A DNA stretch of 64,000 bases from Actinomadura xylanilytica (GCF_030283145.1 NZ_JASNWE010000001.1:1425751-1489750), one strand, 5' to 3'. Shown: positions 50,748 through 61,303, counted from the stretch's first letter. Notes: generated from the sequence alone by a model not told the origin. Made by a program: numbers and translations.

Positions 50748-52037
50748 GTGACCACCGCACCCGAGACCGCGCCCGAGACCTTCGCCGAGATCCTCGCCGA
50801 ACCCCCCGTCCCCGCCGACTTCGACTTCTCCAGCCCCGACCTGCTGGCCGAGCGGGTCCCGCTCGCCGAGTTCGCCGCGCTCCGCCGCACCGGGCGGCCC
50901 TGGTGGAACGCGCAGCCGCGCGGGCGCACCGGGTTCGACGACGACGGCTTCTGGGTGATCAGCAGGCACGCGCACATCAAGGAGGTCTCGCGCGACCACG
51001 AGCTGTTCTCCGCCAACGCCAACGGCTCGGTCATCCGGTTCAACGAGTCCTTCGGCGCCGAGGAACTCGACCTCCAGCGCGCGAGCCTGCTCCTGCACAT
51101 GGACCCGCCGCAGCACGCCCGGCTGCGCCAGATCATCTCCCGCGGCTTCACCCCGCGCGTGATCAACGGCCTGCGCGGCGCGCTCCAGGAGCGGGCCGCG
51201 CGGATCGTCCACGAGGCGCGGCGCAAAGGCGGCGAGGGCGACTTCGTCACCGAGATCGCGGCCGAGCTGCCGCTCCAGGCGATCGCCGAGCTGATGGGCG
51301 TGCCGCAGCGGGACCGCCGCCGGCTGTTCGAGTGGTCCAACCAGATGCTCGGCTACGACGACCCCGAGTACGACGTGGACCCCGCGCTGGCCGCCGCCGA
51401 GATCATCGGCTACTCGATGGGCCTGGCCGAGGAGCGCCGCGGCTGCCCGGCGCACGACATCGTCACCAAGCTCGTGCAGGCCGACCTCCGCGGCGAGGCC
51501 GACGGGCGGGGGCTGACCGACGACGAGTTCGGCTACTTCATGATCCTTCTCGCGGTCGCCGGGAACGAGACCACCCGCAACGCGATCACGCTCGGCATGA
51601 TGGCCTTCCTGGACGCCCCCGAGCAGTGGGAGCTTTTCAAGGCCGAGCGGCCGGAGAGCATGGCCGACGAGGTGGTCCGGTGGGCGACGCCGGTCACCGC
51701 GTTCCAGCGCACCGCCGTCCGCGACACCGAGCTCGGCGGGGTGCCGATCCGGGCGGGCGACCGGCTGGCCATGTACTACAGCTCGGCCAACTTCGACGAG
51801 GACGTCTTCGACCGTCCCGGGCGGTTCGACATCACCCGCTCGCCCAACCCGCACCTCGGCTTCGGCGGGACCGGGGCGCACTACTGCATCGGCGCGAACC
51901 TGGCCCGGCTGGAGATCGCGCTGATGTTCGACGCGATCGCCGACCAGATGCCGCGGATCGCCAGGGCGGGCGAGCCGCGCCGGCTCCGCTCGGCCTGGCT
52001 GAACGGGATCAAGGAGCTGCGGGTCCGCTACGCGTGA
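50748..52037 (+). CDS. cyp125: CYP125-like steroid C26/27-monooxygenase
   Basis: 429 residues from GTG 50748 with GGGAGGA 7 bases upstream. I-helix LLAVAGNETTRNAITLG, ExxR in ADEVVRWATP, heme segment FGGTGAHYCIGANLARLE, and a C-terminal LRSAWLNGIKEL, all closely matching mycobacterial CYP125. Starts cholesterol side-chain degradation by oxidising the terminal methyl. Heads the cyp125-fadA5-MBL run under KstR and the second palindrome. Confidence 0.9.
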   Translation: MTTAPETAPETFAEILAEPPVPADFDFSSPDLLAERVPLAEFAALRRTGRPWWNAQPRGRTGFDDDGFWVISRHAHIKEVSRDHELFSANANGSVIRFNESFGAEELDLQRASLLLHMDPPQHARLRQIISRGFTPRVINGLRGALQERAARIVHEARRKGGEGDFVTEIAAELPLQAIAELMGVPQRDRRRLFEWSNQMLGYDDPEYDVDPALAAAEIIGYSMGLAEERRGCPAHDIVTKLVQADLRGEADGRGLTDDEFGYFMILLAVAGNETTRNAITLGMMAFLDAPEQWELFKAERPESMADEVVRWATPVTAFQRTAVRDTELGGVPIRAGDRLAMYYSSANFDEDVFDRPGRFDITRSPNPHLGFGGTGAHYCIGANLARLEIALMFDAIADQMPRIARAGEPRRLRSAWLNGIKELRVRYA

Positions 52038-52063
52038 GCCGGGCGCCCCCTTCCACGCGAAAT

Positions 52064-53272
<1,209 letters not shown>

Positions 53273-53302
53273 CCGCCGACGACCGACCACCGAGGAGCGC
53301 GC

Positions 53303-54295
53303 GTGCGACCTGAGCCGGAGGACCTCGGGGGAGGGATCTGGAGCGTTCCCGTCCCCATCCCGGGGAACCCCCTCGCCTACACGCTGGTGTACGCGCTGGA
53401 GACGCCGGACGGCCCGGTGCTGGTCGACGCGGGCTGGCACCACGACGACGCCTGGGCCGCGCTGCGCGACGGGCTCGCCTCGTTCGGGCTGGACGTGGCG
53501 GGCGTGCGCGGCGTGGTGGTCACCCACTTCCATCCCGACCACGCGGGCCTCGCCGGCCGGGTGCGGGAGGCGTCCGGCGCGTGGATCGCCATGCACCGGG
53601 CCGATGCCGAGATCGTCCAGATGTTCCACGACGCGGTCGCCACCGACGCCGGCCGGACCTGGGAGGGCGGCGCGCTGCGCCGCGCCGGGGCGAGCGCCGG
53701 CGAGCTGGCGGACTTCGCCGAGCGCGAGCACGTCGAGCCGCCCGCCCGGCCCGACCGCGAGCTGGCCGACGGCGACCTGGTCGACCTGCCCGGCCGCAAG
53801 CTCCGGGTGATCTGGACGCCGGGCCACTCCCCCGGGCACATCTGCCTGCACCTGGAGGACGGCGACCGGATCTTCACCGGCGACCACGTGCTGCCCCGGA
53901 TCACCCCGCACATCGGGCTCTACCCCTACGACCTGCCGGACGTGGACCCGCTCGGCGACTTCCTCGGCTCGCTCGGCCGGGTCGCTGCGATGACCGTCGG
54001 CGAGGTGCTGCCCGCGCACCAGTACCGCTTCACCGGCCTCACCGAGCGGGCCCAGGCGATCATCGGGCACCACGAGGAGCGGCTGGAGGAGATCACCGCG
54101 CTGCTGTCCGCGCGGCCCGGCACGCTCTGGGAGCTCACCGCCGGGCTGAGCTGGCGGCACCCGTGGGAGTCGATGGAGCTGGGCTCGCGCCGGATGGCCG
54201 CGGGCGAGGCCGCCGCGCACCTGCGCACCCTCGAACGCCGCGGCGTGGCCCGCCGCGACGGCGACGGCGACCCGCTCCGCTTCGCGCTGCGCTGA
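53303..54295 (+). CDS. MBL-fold metallo-hydrolase
   Basis: 330 residues. Metal motif VVTHFHPDHAGLAGRV (HxHxDH), WTPGHSPGHICLHLEDG, FTGDHVLP, and LPAHQYRF; the ~60-residue helical C-terminus resembles LACTB2-type hydrolases. GTG 53303 with GAGGAG. 30 bases after fadA5 and followed by a strong terminator, so it closes this operon. May hydrolyse a thioester or lactone in steroid breakdown (inference). Confidence 0.85.
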   Translation: MRPEPEDLGGGIWSVPVPIPGNPLAYTLVYALETPDGPVLVDAGWHHDDAWAALRDGLASFGLDVAGVRGVVVTHFHPDHAGLAGRVREASGAWIAMHRADAEIVQMFHDAVATDAGRTWEGGALRRAGASAGELADFAEREHVEPPARPDRELADGDLVDLPGRKLRVIWTPGHSPGHICLHLEDGDRIFTGDHVLPRITPHIGLYPYDLPDVDPLGDFLGSLGRVAAMTVGEVLPAHQYRFTGLTERAQAIIGHHEERLEEITALLSARPGTLWELTAGLSWRHPWESMELGSRRMAAGEAAAHLRTLERRGVARRDGDGDPLRFALR

Positions 54296-54297
54296 CC

Positions 54298-54333
54298 GCG
54301 GCGTGACCCCCCGGCCGCACGGGGTCACGCCGC
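54298..54333 (+). terminator. Terminator after the MBL hydrolase
   Basis: Perfect 13-base stem GCGGCGTGACCCC / GGGGTCACGCCGC with a 10-base loop, 3 bases after the stop. Confidence 0.85.
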
Positions 54334-54369
54334 CGTGCGACCCATGTCACTCCCGCGTCTAGACCCTTG

Positions 54370-54387
54370 ATGAGACTCCAGTCTCAT
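54370..54387. promoter_or_regulatory. Second palindromic operator type, copy 2
   Basis: ATGAGACTCCAGTCTCAT: perfect 8-base arms around CC, immediately followed by a KstR box. Same motif as copy 1 at 50657. Confidence 0.65.
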
Positions 54388-54389
54388 GT

Positions 54390-54403
54390 TAGAACGTGTT
54401 CTA
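54390..54403. promoter_or_regulatory. KstR box of the SDR/P450 operon
   Basis: TAGAACGTGTTCTA, perfect consensus with symmetric 6-base arms, 55 bases upstream of the SDR GTG. Confidence 0.82.
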
Positions 54404-54458
54404 CGTATTAACCAAGCAAGCGCTCAGTCATCACGCTCGTCGGTTCGGAGGCACGGCA

Positions 54459-55352
54459 GTGAACGACCAGGATGTGAGCCTCTCGGGCAAGGTCGCCGTC
54501 ATCACCGGCGCCGGCCAGGGCCTCGGCCGGGCCGAGGCCCTGGCGCTGGCCGCCGCCGGCGCCCGCGTCGTGCTGAACGACCTGCCCGGCGACGCCGTGC
54601 ACGCGGTGGCCGAGGAGGTCGCCGCGGCCGGCGGCGAGGCGGCCGTGCACCCCGGCGACGTCGCCGACTGGGCGACCGGGGAGGGCCTGGTCAAGACCGC
54701 GCTCACCGAGTTCGGCGGGCTGGACGTGGTGGTGAACAACGCCGGCTTCACCCGCGACCGGATGCTCTTCAACATGGCCGAGGACGACTGGGACGCGGTC
54801 GTCCGGGTGCACCTCAAGGGCCACTTCGTCACCTCGCGGCACGCCGCCGCGCACTGGCGGGCCAGGTCCAAGGCGACCGGCGGCCCGGTGTACGGCCGGA
54901 TCGTCAACACCGCGTCGGAGGCGTTCCTGCTGGGCGCCGCGGGCCAGCCGAACTACGCCGCCGCCAAGGGCGGCATCGCCGCCCTCACCGTCTCGACCGC
55001 CCAGGCGTGCGGGCGGTACGGGGTGCGGGTCAACGCGATCTGCCCGCGCGCCCGCACGAACATGACCGCGGGCGTGTTCGGCCCCGCCCCCGGGGACGGC
55101 CCCGACCCGCTCTCGGTGGACCACGTGGCCCCCCTCGTCGCCTACCTCGCCGCGCCCGCCGCCGACCAGGTCACCGGCCAGGTCTTCGTCGTCTACGGCG
55201 GGCGGGTCGGGGTGATGGCCCCGCCTTCGGTCGCCCACCAGGTGCGGACCGACGGCGTCTGGACCGCCGCCGGGCTCGCCGAGGCCCTCGGCCCGCCCCT
55301 GTCGACCGGGACGGCGGGCTTCAGCGCCGCCGGCGCGCTCGCCTTCGACTGA
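54459..55352 (+). CDS. Hsd4A-like SDR: 17-beta-HSD / 3-hydroxyacyl-CoA dehydrogenase
   Basis: 297 residues. Cofactor motif VITGAGQGLGRAEALALA, NNAG in VVVNNAGFTRDRM, catalytic Ser in NTASEAFL and YAAAK. The MFE2-type C-terminal extension (VYGGRVGVMAPP) fits the Hsd4A group that oxidises steroid side-chain hydroxyacyl-CoAs and 17-beta-hydroxysteroids. GTG 54459 chosen with GGAGGC upstream; a longer frame begins inside the KstR box. Heads an SDR-P450-P450 run. Confidence 0.82.
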   Translation: MNDQDVSLSGKVAVITGAGQGLGRAEALALAAAGARVVLNDLPGDAVHAVAEEVAAAGGEAAVHPGDVADWATGEGLVKTALTEFGGLDVVVNNAGFTRDRMLFNMAEDDWDAVVRVHLKGHFVTSRHAAAHWRARSKATGGPVYGRIVNTASEAFLLGAAGQPNYAAAKGGIAALTVSTAQACGRYGVRVNAICPRARTNMTAGVFGPAPGDGPDPLSVDHVAPLVAYLAAPAADQVTGQVFVVYGGRVGVMAPPSVAHQVRTDGVWTAAGLAEALGPPLSTGTAGFSAAGALAFD

Positions 55353-55429
55353 TCCCCGACGCCCGTCCCGCCCCGTCCGCCCGTCCGCCCCCCGCCCCGG
55401 CACGAACCGGCACGAAGGAGATCTCGACG

Positions 55430-56683
55430 ATGCAGCAGGCCACGGCCCCGGAGACCGCGCCCGGGATCGACGTCATCGACCCCGGCGTCTACGAGCTCGG
55501 CGGGATCCCGCACGAGCAGTTCAAGTGGCTGCGCGACAACGACCCGGTGCACTGGCACGCCGACCCGAACGACGGCGTGCCGGGTTTCTGGGCGGTCACC
55601 CGGCACGAGGACGTGATCCGCGTGTCCCGGCGGCCCGAGCTGTTCTCCTCGCACACTCGGACCGCGATGTTCGAGGAGTTCAAGGACGAGGACATCGCCC
55701 TGTACGGGATGATGATGCTCTTCCAGGACCCGCCGGACCACACCAAGCTGCGCAGCATGGTCAACAAGGGCTTCACGCCCCGGATGATCAAGCGGCTGGA
55801 GGACCACATCCGCGGGATCTGCAACCGGCTGATCGACGAGGCGGCCACCCTCGGCGAGTGCGACTTCGTCGAGCACTTCGCGGCGCCGCTGCCGCTCTAC
55901 ACCATCTGCGAGCTGCTCGGCGCACCGCTGGAGGACCGCGAGAAGATCTTCAACTGGTCCAACAAGCTGGTCGCCTTCAACGACCCCGACTACGTCGGCG
56001 GCCGGGCCGAGTCCGAGCAGTTCGCCGCCGAGTTCATGGGCTGGGCCGCCGAGCTGGCGGCCGAGCGGGAGAGCGCGCCGCGCGACGACATCGTGACCAA
56101 GCTGCTCGCGCCGGACGAGAACGGCGACCGGATCAGCATCGAGGAGTTCCAGCTCTTCGTGGTGATGCTGTCGATCGCCGGGAACGAGACCACCCGGACC
56201 GCCACCGCGGGCGGCATGCAGGCGCTCTTCGAGCGGCCCGAGCAGTGGGAGCGGCTGAAGGCCGACCGGAGCCTGCTGCCCACCGCGGTGGAGGAGATCG
56301 TCCGCTGGGTGAGCCCGATCAACCTGTTCCGCCGCACCGCCGTCCAGGACACCGAGCTGGGCGGCAAGCAGATCAAGCGGGGCGACAAGGTCGTGCTGTT
56401 CTACGGCTCGGCCAACCGCGACGAGCGGGTCTTCGCCGACCCCTACGGCTTCGACGTCGGACGGGACCCCAACCCGCACATCGGGTTCGGCGGCGGCGGC
56501 CCGCACTTCTGCCTGGGCACCCACCTCGCCCGGATGAACCTGAACATCATCTTCGAGACGATCCTGGACCGGATGCCCGACATCCGCCCGGCCGGAACCG
56601 CCCGCAGGCTGCGTTCCAACTTCGTGAACGGGCTGAAGGAGCTGCCCGTAGGCTTCACCCCCTCGGCGCCCCGGAGGGACTGA
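55430..56683 (+). CDS. Cytochrome P450, CYP124/125-related (tandem copy 1)
   Basis: 417 residues. I-helix LSIAGNETTRTATAGG, ExxR in VEEIVRWVSPINLFRRTA, heme site GFGGGGPHFCLGTHLARM, C-terminal LRSNFVNGLKELP. Close to methyl-branched-lipid and steroid omega-hydroxylases; exact CYP family not assignable by eye. ATG 55430 with AAGGAG. Strongly paralogous to the next gene (shared GGIPHEQ, DREKIFNWSN and PLPLY-ICELLGAP segments). The N-terminus is short, as in soluble bacterial P450s. Confidence 0.88.
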   Translation: MQQATAPETAPGIDVIDPGVYELGGIPHEQFKWLRDNDPVHWHADPNDGVPGFWAVTRHEDVIRVSRRPELFSSHTRTAMFEEFKDEDIALYGMMMLFQDPPDHTKLRSMVNKGFTPRMIKRLEDHIRGICNRLIDEAATLGECDFVEHFAAPLPLYTICELLGAPLEDREKIFNWSNKLVAFNDPDYVGGRAESEQFAAEFMGWAAELAAERESAPRDDIVTKLLAPDENGDRISIEEFQLFVVMLSIAGNETTRTATAGGMQALFERPEQWERLKADRSLLPTAVEEIVRWVSPINLFRRTAVQDTELGGKQIKRGDKVVLFYGSANRDERVFADPYGFDVGRDPNPHIGFGGGGPHFCLGTHLARMNLNIIFETILDRMPDIRPAGTARRLRSNFVNGLKELPVGFTPSAPRRD

Positions 56684-56729
56684 CCGTCCGGACAGTCTCC
56701 GGCACCCGCCCGACGAGGAGGTTGCGGCG

Positions 56730-57962
56730 ATGACCACCCCCGACATCGAACTGGCCGATCCCCGCGTGTACGAGCGCGGCGGCATTCCGCACGAGCAGCT
56801 CGCCTGGCTGCGCGAGCACGACCCCGTCCACCGCCACCACGGCGACCCCGGGCGCGGCAACCCGCCGTTCTGGGCGGTCACCCGGCACGCGGACGTCGTC
56901 CACGTGTCCCGCCACCCCGAGCTCTTCTCCTCCCACGCGCGGCTCGCGCTGTTCGACGAGCCCGCCGAGGACCATCTCGCGCTCCAGCGGATGATGATGC
57001 TCAACCAGGACCCGCCCGAGCACACGCGCAAGCGGGGCATCGTCAACCGGGGCTTCACGCCCCGCGCGATCGGCGCCCTGGAGGCGCACATCCGGGAGAT
57101 CTGCCGGCGGCTGGTCGCCGAGGCGATGGAGCGGGGGGACGAGGCCGACTTCGTCCGCGACCTGGCCGCCCCGCTCCCGCTGTATGTGATCTGCGAGCTG
57201 CTCGGCGCCCCGCCGGAGGACCGCGAGAAGATCTTCAACTGGTCCAACACCCTGATCGGCGGGGACGACCCGGAGTTCCAGCGCACGCCCGAGGAGGGGC
57301 AGGCCGCCGCGGCCGAGCTGTACTCCTACGCCAACGTGCTGGCCGCCGACCGGCGGGAGAACCCGCGCGACGACATCGTCACCCGGCTGCTCCGGCCGGA
57401 CGCCGGGGGCGAGGTGCTCAGCGGCGACGAGTTCGAGCTGTTCATCATGCTGCTGTCGGTGGCCGGCAACGAGACCACCCGCAACGCCGCGTCCGGCGGG
57501 ATGCTGGCGCTGCTGGAGCATCCCGGGCAGTGGGCCCGGCTGCGCGCCGACCCGGCGCTCGTCCGGACCGCGGCCGACGAGATCGTCCGCTGGGTGACAC
57601 CGGTGAACCTGTTCCGGCGCACCGCCACGCGCGACACCGAGCTCGGCGGCAGGACGATCGCCGAGGGCGACAAGGTGGTGGTCTTCTACAGCTCCGCCAA
57701 CCGCGACGCGTCGGTCTTCGCCGATCCGTACGCCTTCGATGTCGGCCGCGACCCCAACCCCCACCTGGGCTTCGGCGGCGGAGGCCCGCATTTCTGCCTC
57801 GGTGCCCATCTGGCCCGTCTCGAGCTTCTTGTGCTTTTCGAAACACTTTTGGACACAATGCCCAATATTGAACTCACCGGTAACGTACGCAGGCTAAGGT
57901 CTAGTTTCATCAACGGTCTCAAGGGAATGCCGGTGCGCCTGCGCCCGGCGTCCCGCGACTGA
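56730..57962 (+). CDS. Cytochrome P450, CYP124/125-related (tandem copy 2)
   Basis: 410 residues, evident tandem duplicate of the preceding gene. I-helix LLSVAGNETTRNAASGG, ExxR in ADEIVRWVTPVNLFRRTA, heme site GFGGGGPHFCLGAHLARL. ATG 56730 with GAGGAGG. The last ~120 bases of the gene (57840-57920) use more A/T-rich codons than the rest. Probably different regio- or substrate preference from copy 1. Confidence 0.88.
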   Translation: MTTPDIELADPRVYERGGIPHEQLAWLREHDPVHRHHGDPGRGNPPFWAVTRHADVVHVSRHPELFSSHARLALFDEPAEDHLALQRMMMLNQDPPEHTRKRGIVNRGFTPRAIGALEAHIREICRRLVAEAMERGDEADFVRDLAAPLPLYVICELLGAPPEDREKIFNWSNTLIGGDDPEFQRTPEEGQAAAAELYSYANVLAADRRENPRDDIVTRLLRPDAGGEVLSGDEFELFIMLLSVAGNETTRNAASGGMLALLEHPGQWARLRADPALVRTAADEIVRWVTPVNLFRRTATRDTELGGRTIAEGDKVVVFYSSANRDASVFADPYAFDVGRDPNPHLGFGGGGPHFCLGAHLARLELLVLFETLLDTMPNIELTGNVRRLRSSFINGLKGMPVRLRPASRD

Positions 57963-57990
57963 CGGGAGTGGTGCGTGGGCAGGGGCTGGC

Positions 57991-59292
57991 GTGGGTGAGG
58001 CAGCGGGGCCGTCGGACGATCCGTTGCGGGTGGCGCTGCTCTCCTATCGGAGCAAGCCGCACTGCGGCGGCCAGGGCGTCTACCTCAGGCATCTGAGCCG
58101 CGAACTGGCCGATCTCGGGCACTCGGTGGAGATCCTGTCCGGCCAGCCCTACCCGGAGCTGGACCGCGACGGGATCGTCCTCACCAAGATCCCCAGCCTG
58201 GACCTGTACCGGGACGAGGACCCGTTCCGCACCCCGCGGCTCGGCGAGTTCCGCGACTGGGTCGACGTCCTGGAGTTCGCGCACATGAAGACCGGCGGCT
58301 TCCCCGAGCCGCTGACCTTCAGCCTGCGGGTGCTGCGCGAGCTCAAGCGGCGCCGCCGCGACTTCGACGTCGCGCACGACAACCAGGTCCTCGGCCTCGG
58401 CAACCTCGGCATCGCCAGGCTCGGGCTGCCGCTGGTCACCAGCATCCACCACCCGATCAGCGTCGACCGGCGGATCGAACTGGAGGCCGCGCGGGGCGTC
58501 AAGGAGCGCCTCGGCAAGCGCCGCTGGTACGGGTTCGTCGGCATGCAGGCCCAGGTCTCCCGGCGGATCGGCCCGGTGCTCACCGTGTCGGACTCCTCCA
58601 AGGTCGACATCGTCAAGGACTTCAAGGTCGACCCGCGCGACATCGAGATCCTGCCGCTCGGCGTCGACACCCGGGTCTTCCACCCGCGCGGCACCGCCGC
58701 CGAGCGGGTGCCCGGCCGGATCGTCGCGATGGCCAGCGCGGACGCGCCGATCAAGGGCGTCGACGTGCTGCTGCGCGCGGTCGCCAAGGTCGCCACCGAG
58801 CGCGACGTGCACGTCATCGTGGTCAGCCGGCCGCAGAAGGACGGGCCCACCGAGAAGCTGGTGCGCGAGCTCGCGCTCGGCGAGCGGGTCCGGTTCGTCA
58901 GCGGCGTCGGCGACGACGAGCTGGGCGAGCTGCTCGCCTCCGCCGAGGTGGCCGTCGTGCCGTCCCGGTACGAGGGGTTCTCGCTGCCGGCCGTCGAGCA
59001 CATGGCGTCCGGCACCCCGCTGGTCGCCAGCCGGGCCGGCGCGCTGCCCGAGGTCGTCGGCGACGCCGCGGCCATGGTCGAGCCCGGCGACGTGGAGGAG
59101 CTGGCCGCGACGCTGCGGCGGCTGCACGACTCCACCGAGCTGCGCGCGGAGCTCGGGGCCGCCGGCCTCGCCCGCGTGCACGAGCGCTTCGCCTGGCCGG
59201 CCGTGGCGCAGGCCACGGTCGAGCACTACCGCGCCGCCATCGCCCAGCAGCGGTACCTGCGGCTGGCCGCGGCCGGTGCGCGCAAGCGATAG
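57991..59292 (+). CDS. GT4-family glycosyltransferase
   Basis: 433 residues, GT-B fold. N-terminal RVALLSYRSKPHCGGQGVYL acceptor loop, VDTRVFHP, SADAPIKGVDVLLRA, and the C-terminal donor motif SRYEGFSLPAVEHMASGTPL (ExFG/LPxxE type). GTG 57991, 28 bases after the P450. First of a three-gene run with a methyltransferase and a cyclase-like protein. A 13-base tandem duplication spans its stop codon. Substrate unknown. Confidence 0.87.
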   Translation: MGEAAGPSDDPLRVALLSYRSKPHCGGQGVYLRHLSRELADLGHSVEILSGQPYPELDRDGIVLTKIPSLDLYRDEDPFRTPRLGEFRDWVDVLEFAHMKTGGFPEPLTFSLRVLRELKRRRRDFDVAHDNQVLGLGNLGIARLGLPLVTSIHHPISVDRRIELEAARGVKERLGKRRWYGFVGMQAQVSRRIGPVLTVSDSSKVDIVKDFKVDPRDIEILPLGVDTRVFHPRGTAAERVPGRIVAMASADAPIKGVDVLLRAVAKVATERDVHVIVVSRPQKDGPTEKLVRELALGERVRFVSGVGDDELGELLASAEVAVVPSRYEGFSLPAVEHMASGTPLVASRAGALPEVVGDAAAMVEPGDVEELAATLRRLHDSTELRAELGAAGLARVHERFAWPAVAQATVEHYRAAIAQQRYLRLAAAGARKR

Positions 59293-59313
59293 GCGCATGA
59301 GATAGGCGCATGA
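59288..59313. repeat. 13-bp perfect tandem duplication at a stop codon
   Basis: GATAGGCGCATGA twice (59288-59300 and 59301-59313). The first copy contains the TAG stop of the glycosyltransferase. Confidence 0.9.
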
Positions 59314-59356
59314 GGGACGCTTCTCCGAGCGTCCCCGGTACGGAAGGAGCACGACC

Positions 59357-60121
59357 CTGCTGACCGTGGATTTCCAGCGGTTCCGCGTCCAACCCGGAGA
59401 ACGCGTCCTCGACATGGGATGCGGCGCCGGGCGGCACGCCTTCGAGCTGTACCGCAGGGGTGCGAACGTGGTCGCCTTCGACCTCGACGCGGACGAGCTG
59501 GCCGGCGTCGAGAAGATGTTCGGCGCGATGCGGCTCGAAGGCGAGGTCCCGGAGGGCGCGACCGCCGGCACCGTCAAGGGGGACGCGCTCGCCCTGCCGT
59601 TCCCCGACGACCACTTCGACAAGATCGTCGCGTCCGAGGTGCTGGAGCACATCCCCGACGACATGCGCGCGATGGGCGAGCTGCTGCGGGTGCTGCGCCC
59701 CGGCGGGCGGCTGGCCGTCACGGTGCCGAGCTGGCTGCCCGAGCGGGTCTGCTGGGCGCTGTCGGAGGACTACCACACCGCCCCCGGCGGGCACGTGCGC
59801 ATCTACACCCGCGCCGAGCTGGAGGCCAAGCTCAAGGCCACCGGCTTCCGGGTGAACGGGCACCACCACGCGCACGGGCTGCACGCCCCGTACTGGTGGA
59901 TCAAGTGCGCGGTCGGCGTCGACAACGACGGCAACCCGCTCGCGAAGGCCTACCACCAGGTGCTGGTCTGGGACATCATGAAGCGCCCGCTCGCGACCCG
60001 GCTCGCCGAGCGGGTGATGAACCCGCTGATCGGCAAGAGCGTGGTCGTCTACTTCACCAAGCCCCCCGCGGCCGGCGGCACGCCGTCCGCGCCGGCCAAG
60101 GAGACGGCGGATGCGGTCTGA
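59357..60121 (+). CDS. Class I SAM-dependent methyltransferase, probable CTG start
   Basis: 254 residues from CTG 59357. SAM motif VLDMGCGAGRHAFELYRRGA, acidic VVAFDLDADEL, and motif-IV-like KIVASEVLEHIPDD. The AAGGAG site at 59344-59349 lies 7 bases before CTG 59357 but 16 before the first standard codon (GTG 59366), so a rare CTG start reading M-L-T-V-D-F is favoured. The 3' end overlaps the next ATG by 11 bases. Acceptor unknown; genes around it suggest a lipid or isoprenoid. Confidence 0.82.
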   Translation: MLTVDFQRFRVQPGERVLDMGCGAGRHAFELYRRGANVVAFDLDADELAGVEKMFGAMRLEGEVPEGATAGTVKGDALALPFPDDHFDKIVASEVLEHIPDDMRAMGELLRVLRPGGRLAVTVPSWLPERVCWALSEDYHTAPGGHVRIYTRAELEAKLKATGFRVNGHHHAHGLHAPYWWIKCAVGVDNDGNPLAKAYHQVLVWDIMKRPLATRLAERVMNPLIGKSVVVYFTKPPAAGGTPSAPAKETADAV

Positions 60122-61238
60122 GGCCGCCCTGCCCTCGGTGCCGGGCGTGCTGACCGCGGGCGAGGTCGCCGCGACCGCGCAGAGCATCGTCGCCCAGCAG
60201 GAGGAGTCGGGCGCGATCCCGTGGTTCTCCCCCACCGGCGGGGTGCCCGGCCACGTGGACGCCTGGAACCACGTCGAGGCCGCGATGGCGCTGACGGTGG
60301 CGGGCCGCCGGGCCGAGTCCCGGCGCGCGTACGCGTGGCTGCGCGGCGCCCAGCGGCCGGACGGCTCGTGGCCGGCCAAGTGGGTGCTGGGCGAGGTCAC
60401 CGAGCCGGGCGGCGAGTCCAACCATGCCGCCTACGTCGCGGTGGGCGTGTGGCACGAGCTGCTGATGACCGGCGACGAGCGGTTCGCCCGGGAGATGTGG
60501 CCGACCGTCCGGCGGGCGATCGACTTCACCCTGGGCCTCCAGACCCGGCGCGGCGAGATCCTGTGGATCCGGCACCAGGACGAGGGGCCGGCCGACCACG
60601 CGCTGCTCACCGGCTGCTCGTCGATCCACCAGTCGCTGCGCTGCGCGGTGGCGCTCGGCGAGCACCTCGGCGAGCCGCAGCCCGAATGGGAGCTGGCCGC
60701 CGACCAGCTCGGCCACGTGGTGGCCGTGCACGCCGAGGCGTTCGCCGACAAGGGCCGCTTCTCGATGGACTGGTACTACCCGGTGCTCGGCGGCCCGGTG
60801 CGCGGCGAGGCCGCCGCCCGCCGGCTGGAGGCCGGGTGGGACACCTTCGTGGTGCCGGAGCTCGGCTGCCGCTGCGTGTCCGACCAGCCGTGGGTCACCG
60901 CGGCCGAGAGCTGCGAGCTGGTGATGGCGCTGGACGCGGCGGGCGACCGCGACCGGGCGCTGGAGGTGTTCGCCTCCATCGGGCACCTGCGGCACGAGGA
61001 CGGCTCCTACTGGACGGGCTGGCAGTTCGAGAACCGGCGGCACTTCCCGGGGGACCGTTCCACCTACACGGCGGCGGCGGTGATCCTCGCGGCCGACGTG
61101 CTCGACGGGGCCTCGCCGGGCGCCGGGCTGTTCAAGGAGATCGCGGGACGGCCGCTCGGCCCGTCCGCGGCGTCCGACCCGATCGCGTGCGGCTGCGCTC
61201 TGGTCCCGCTGGCCAACCCCGTGCGCACCCGCCTGTAG
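60111..61238 (+). CDS. Prenyltransferase/terpene-cyclase-like alpha-toroid protein
   Basis: 375 residues. Repeated helical hairpins with QW-like signatures (WLRGAQRPDGSWPAKW near 80, GHLRHEDGSYWTGW near 300) characteristic of the alpha/alpha-toroid of squalene-hopene cyclases and prenyltransferases. The DxDD cyclase acid motif is not seen, so catalytic activity on a terpene is unproven. ATG 60111 with AAGGAG. Coupled to the methyltransferase. Confidence 0.7.
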   Translation: MRSEAALPSVPGVLTAGEVAATAQSIVAQQEESGAIPWFSPTGGVPGHVDAWNHVEAAMALTVAGRRAESRRAYAWLRGAQRPDGSWPAKWVLGEVTEPGGESNHAAYVAVGVWHELLMTGDERFAREMWPTVRRAIDFTLGLQTRRGEILWIRHQDEGPADHALLTGCSSIHQSLRCAVALGEHLGEPQPEWELAADQLGHVVAVHAEAFADKGRFSMDWYYPVLGGPVRGEAAARRLEAGWDTFVVPELGCRCVSDQPWVTAAESCELVMALDAAGDRDRALEVFASIGHLRHEDGSYWTGWQFENRRHFPGDRSTYTAAAVILAADVLDGASPGAGLFKEIAGRPLGPSAASDPIACGCALVPLANPVRTRL

Positions 61239-61258
61239 CGGCGGGCCGCCCTCGGGTG

Positions 61259-61303
61259 GAGCGGGGTGCCGCCCTCCGGTCATGAAGGGCGGCACGCCCG
61301 CTC
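61259..61303. terminator. Bidirectional terminator between convergent genes
   Basis: 17-18 base stem with one bulge: 61259-61275 pairs with 61286-61303, loop 10 bases. Sits between the cyclase-like gene and the minus-strand methyltransferase. Confidence 0.8.
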
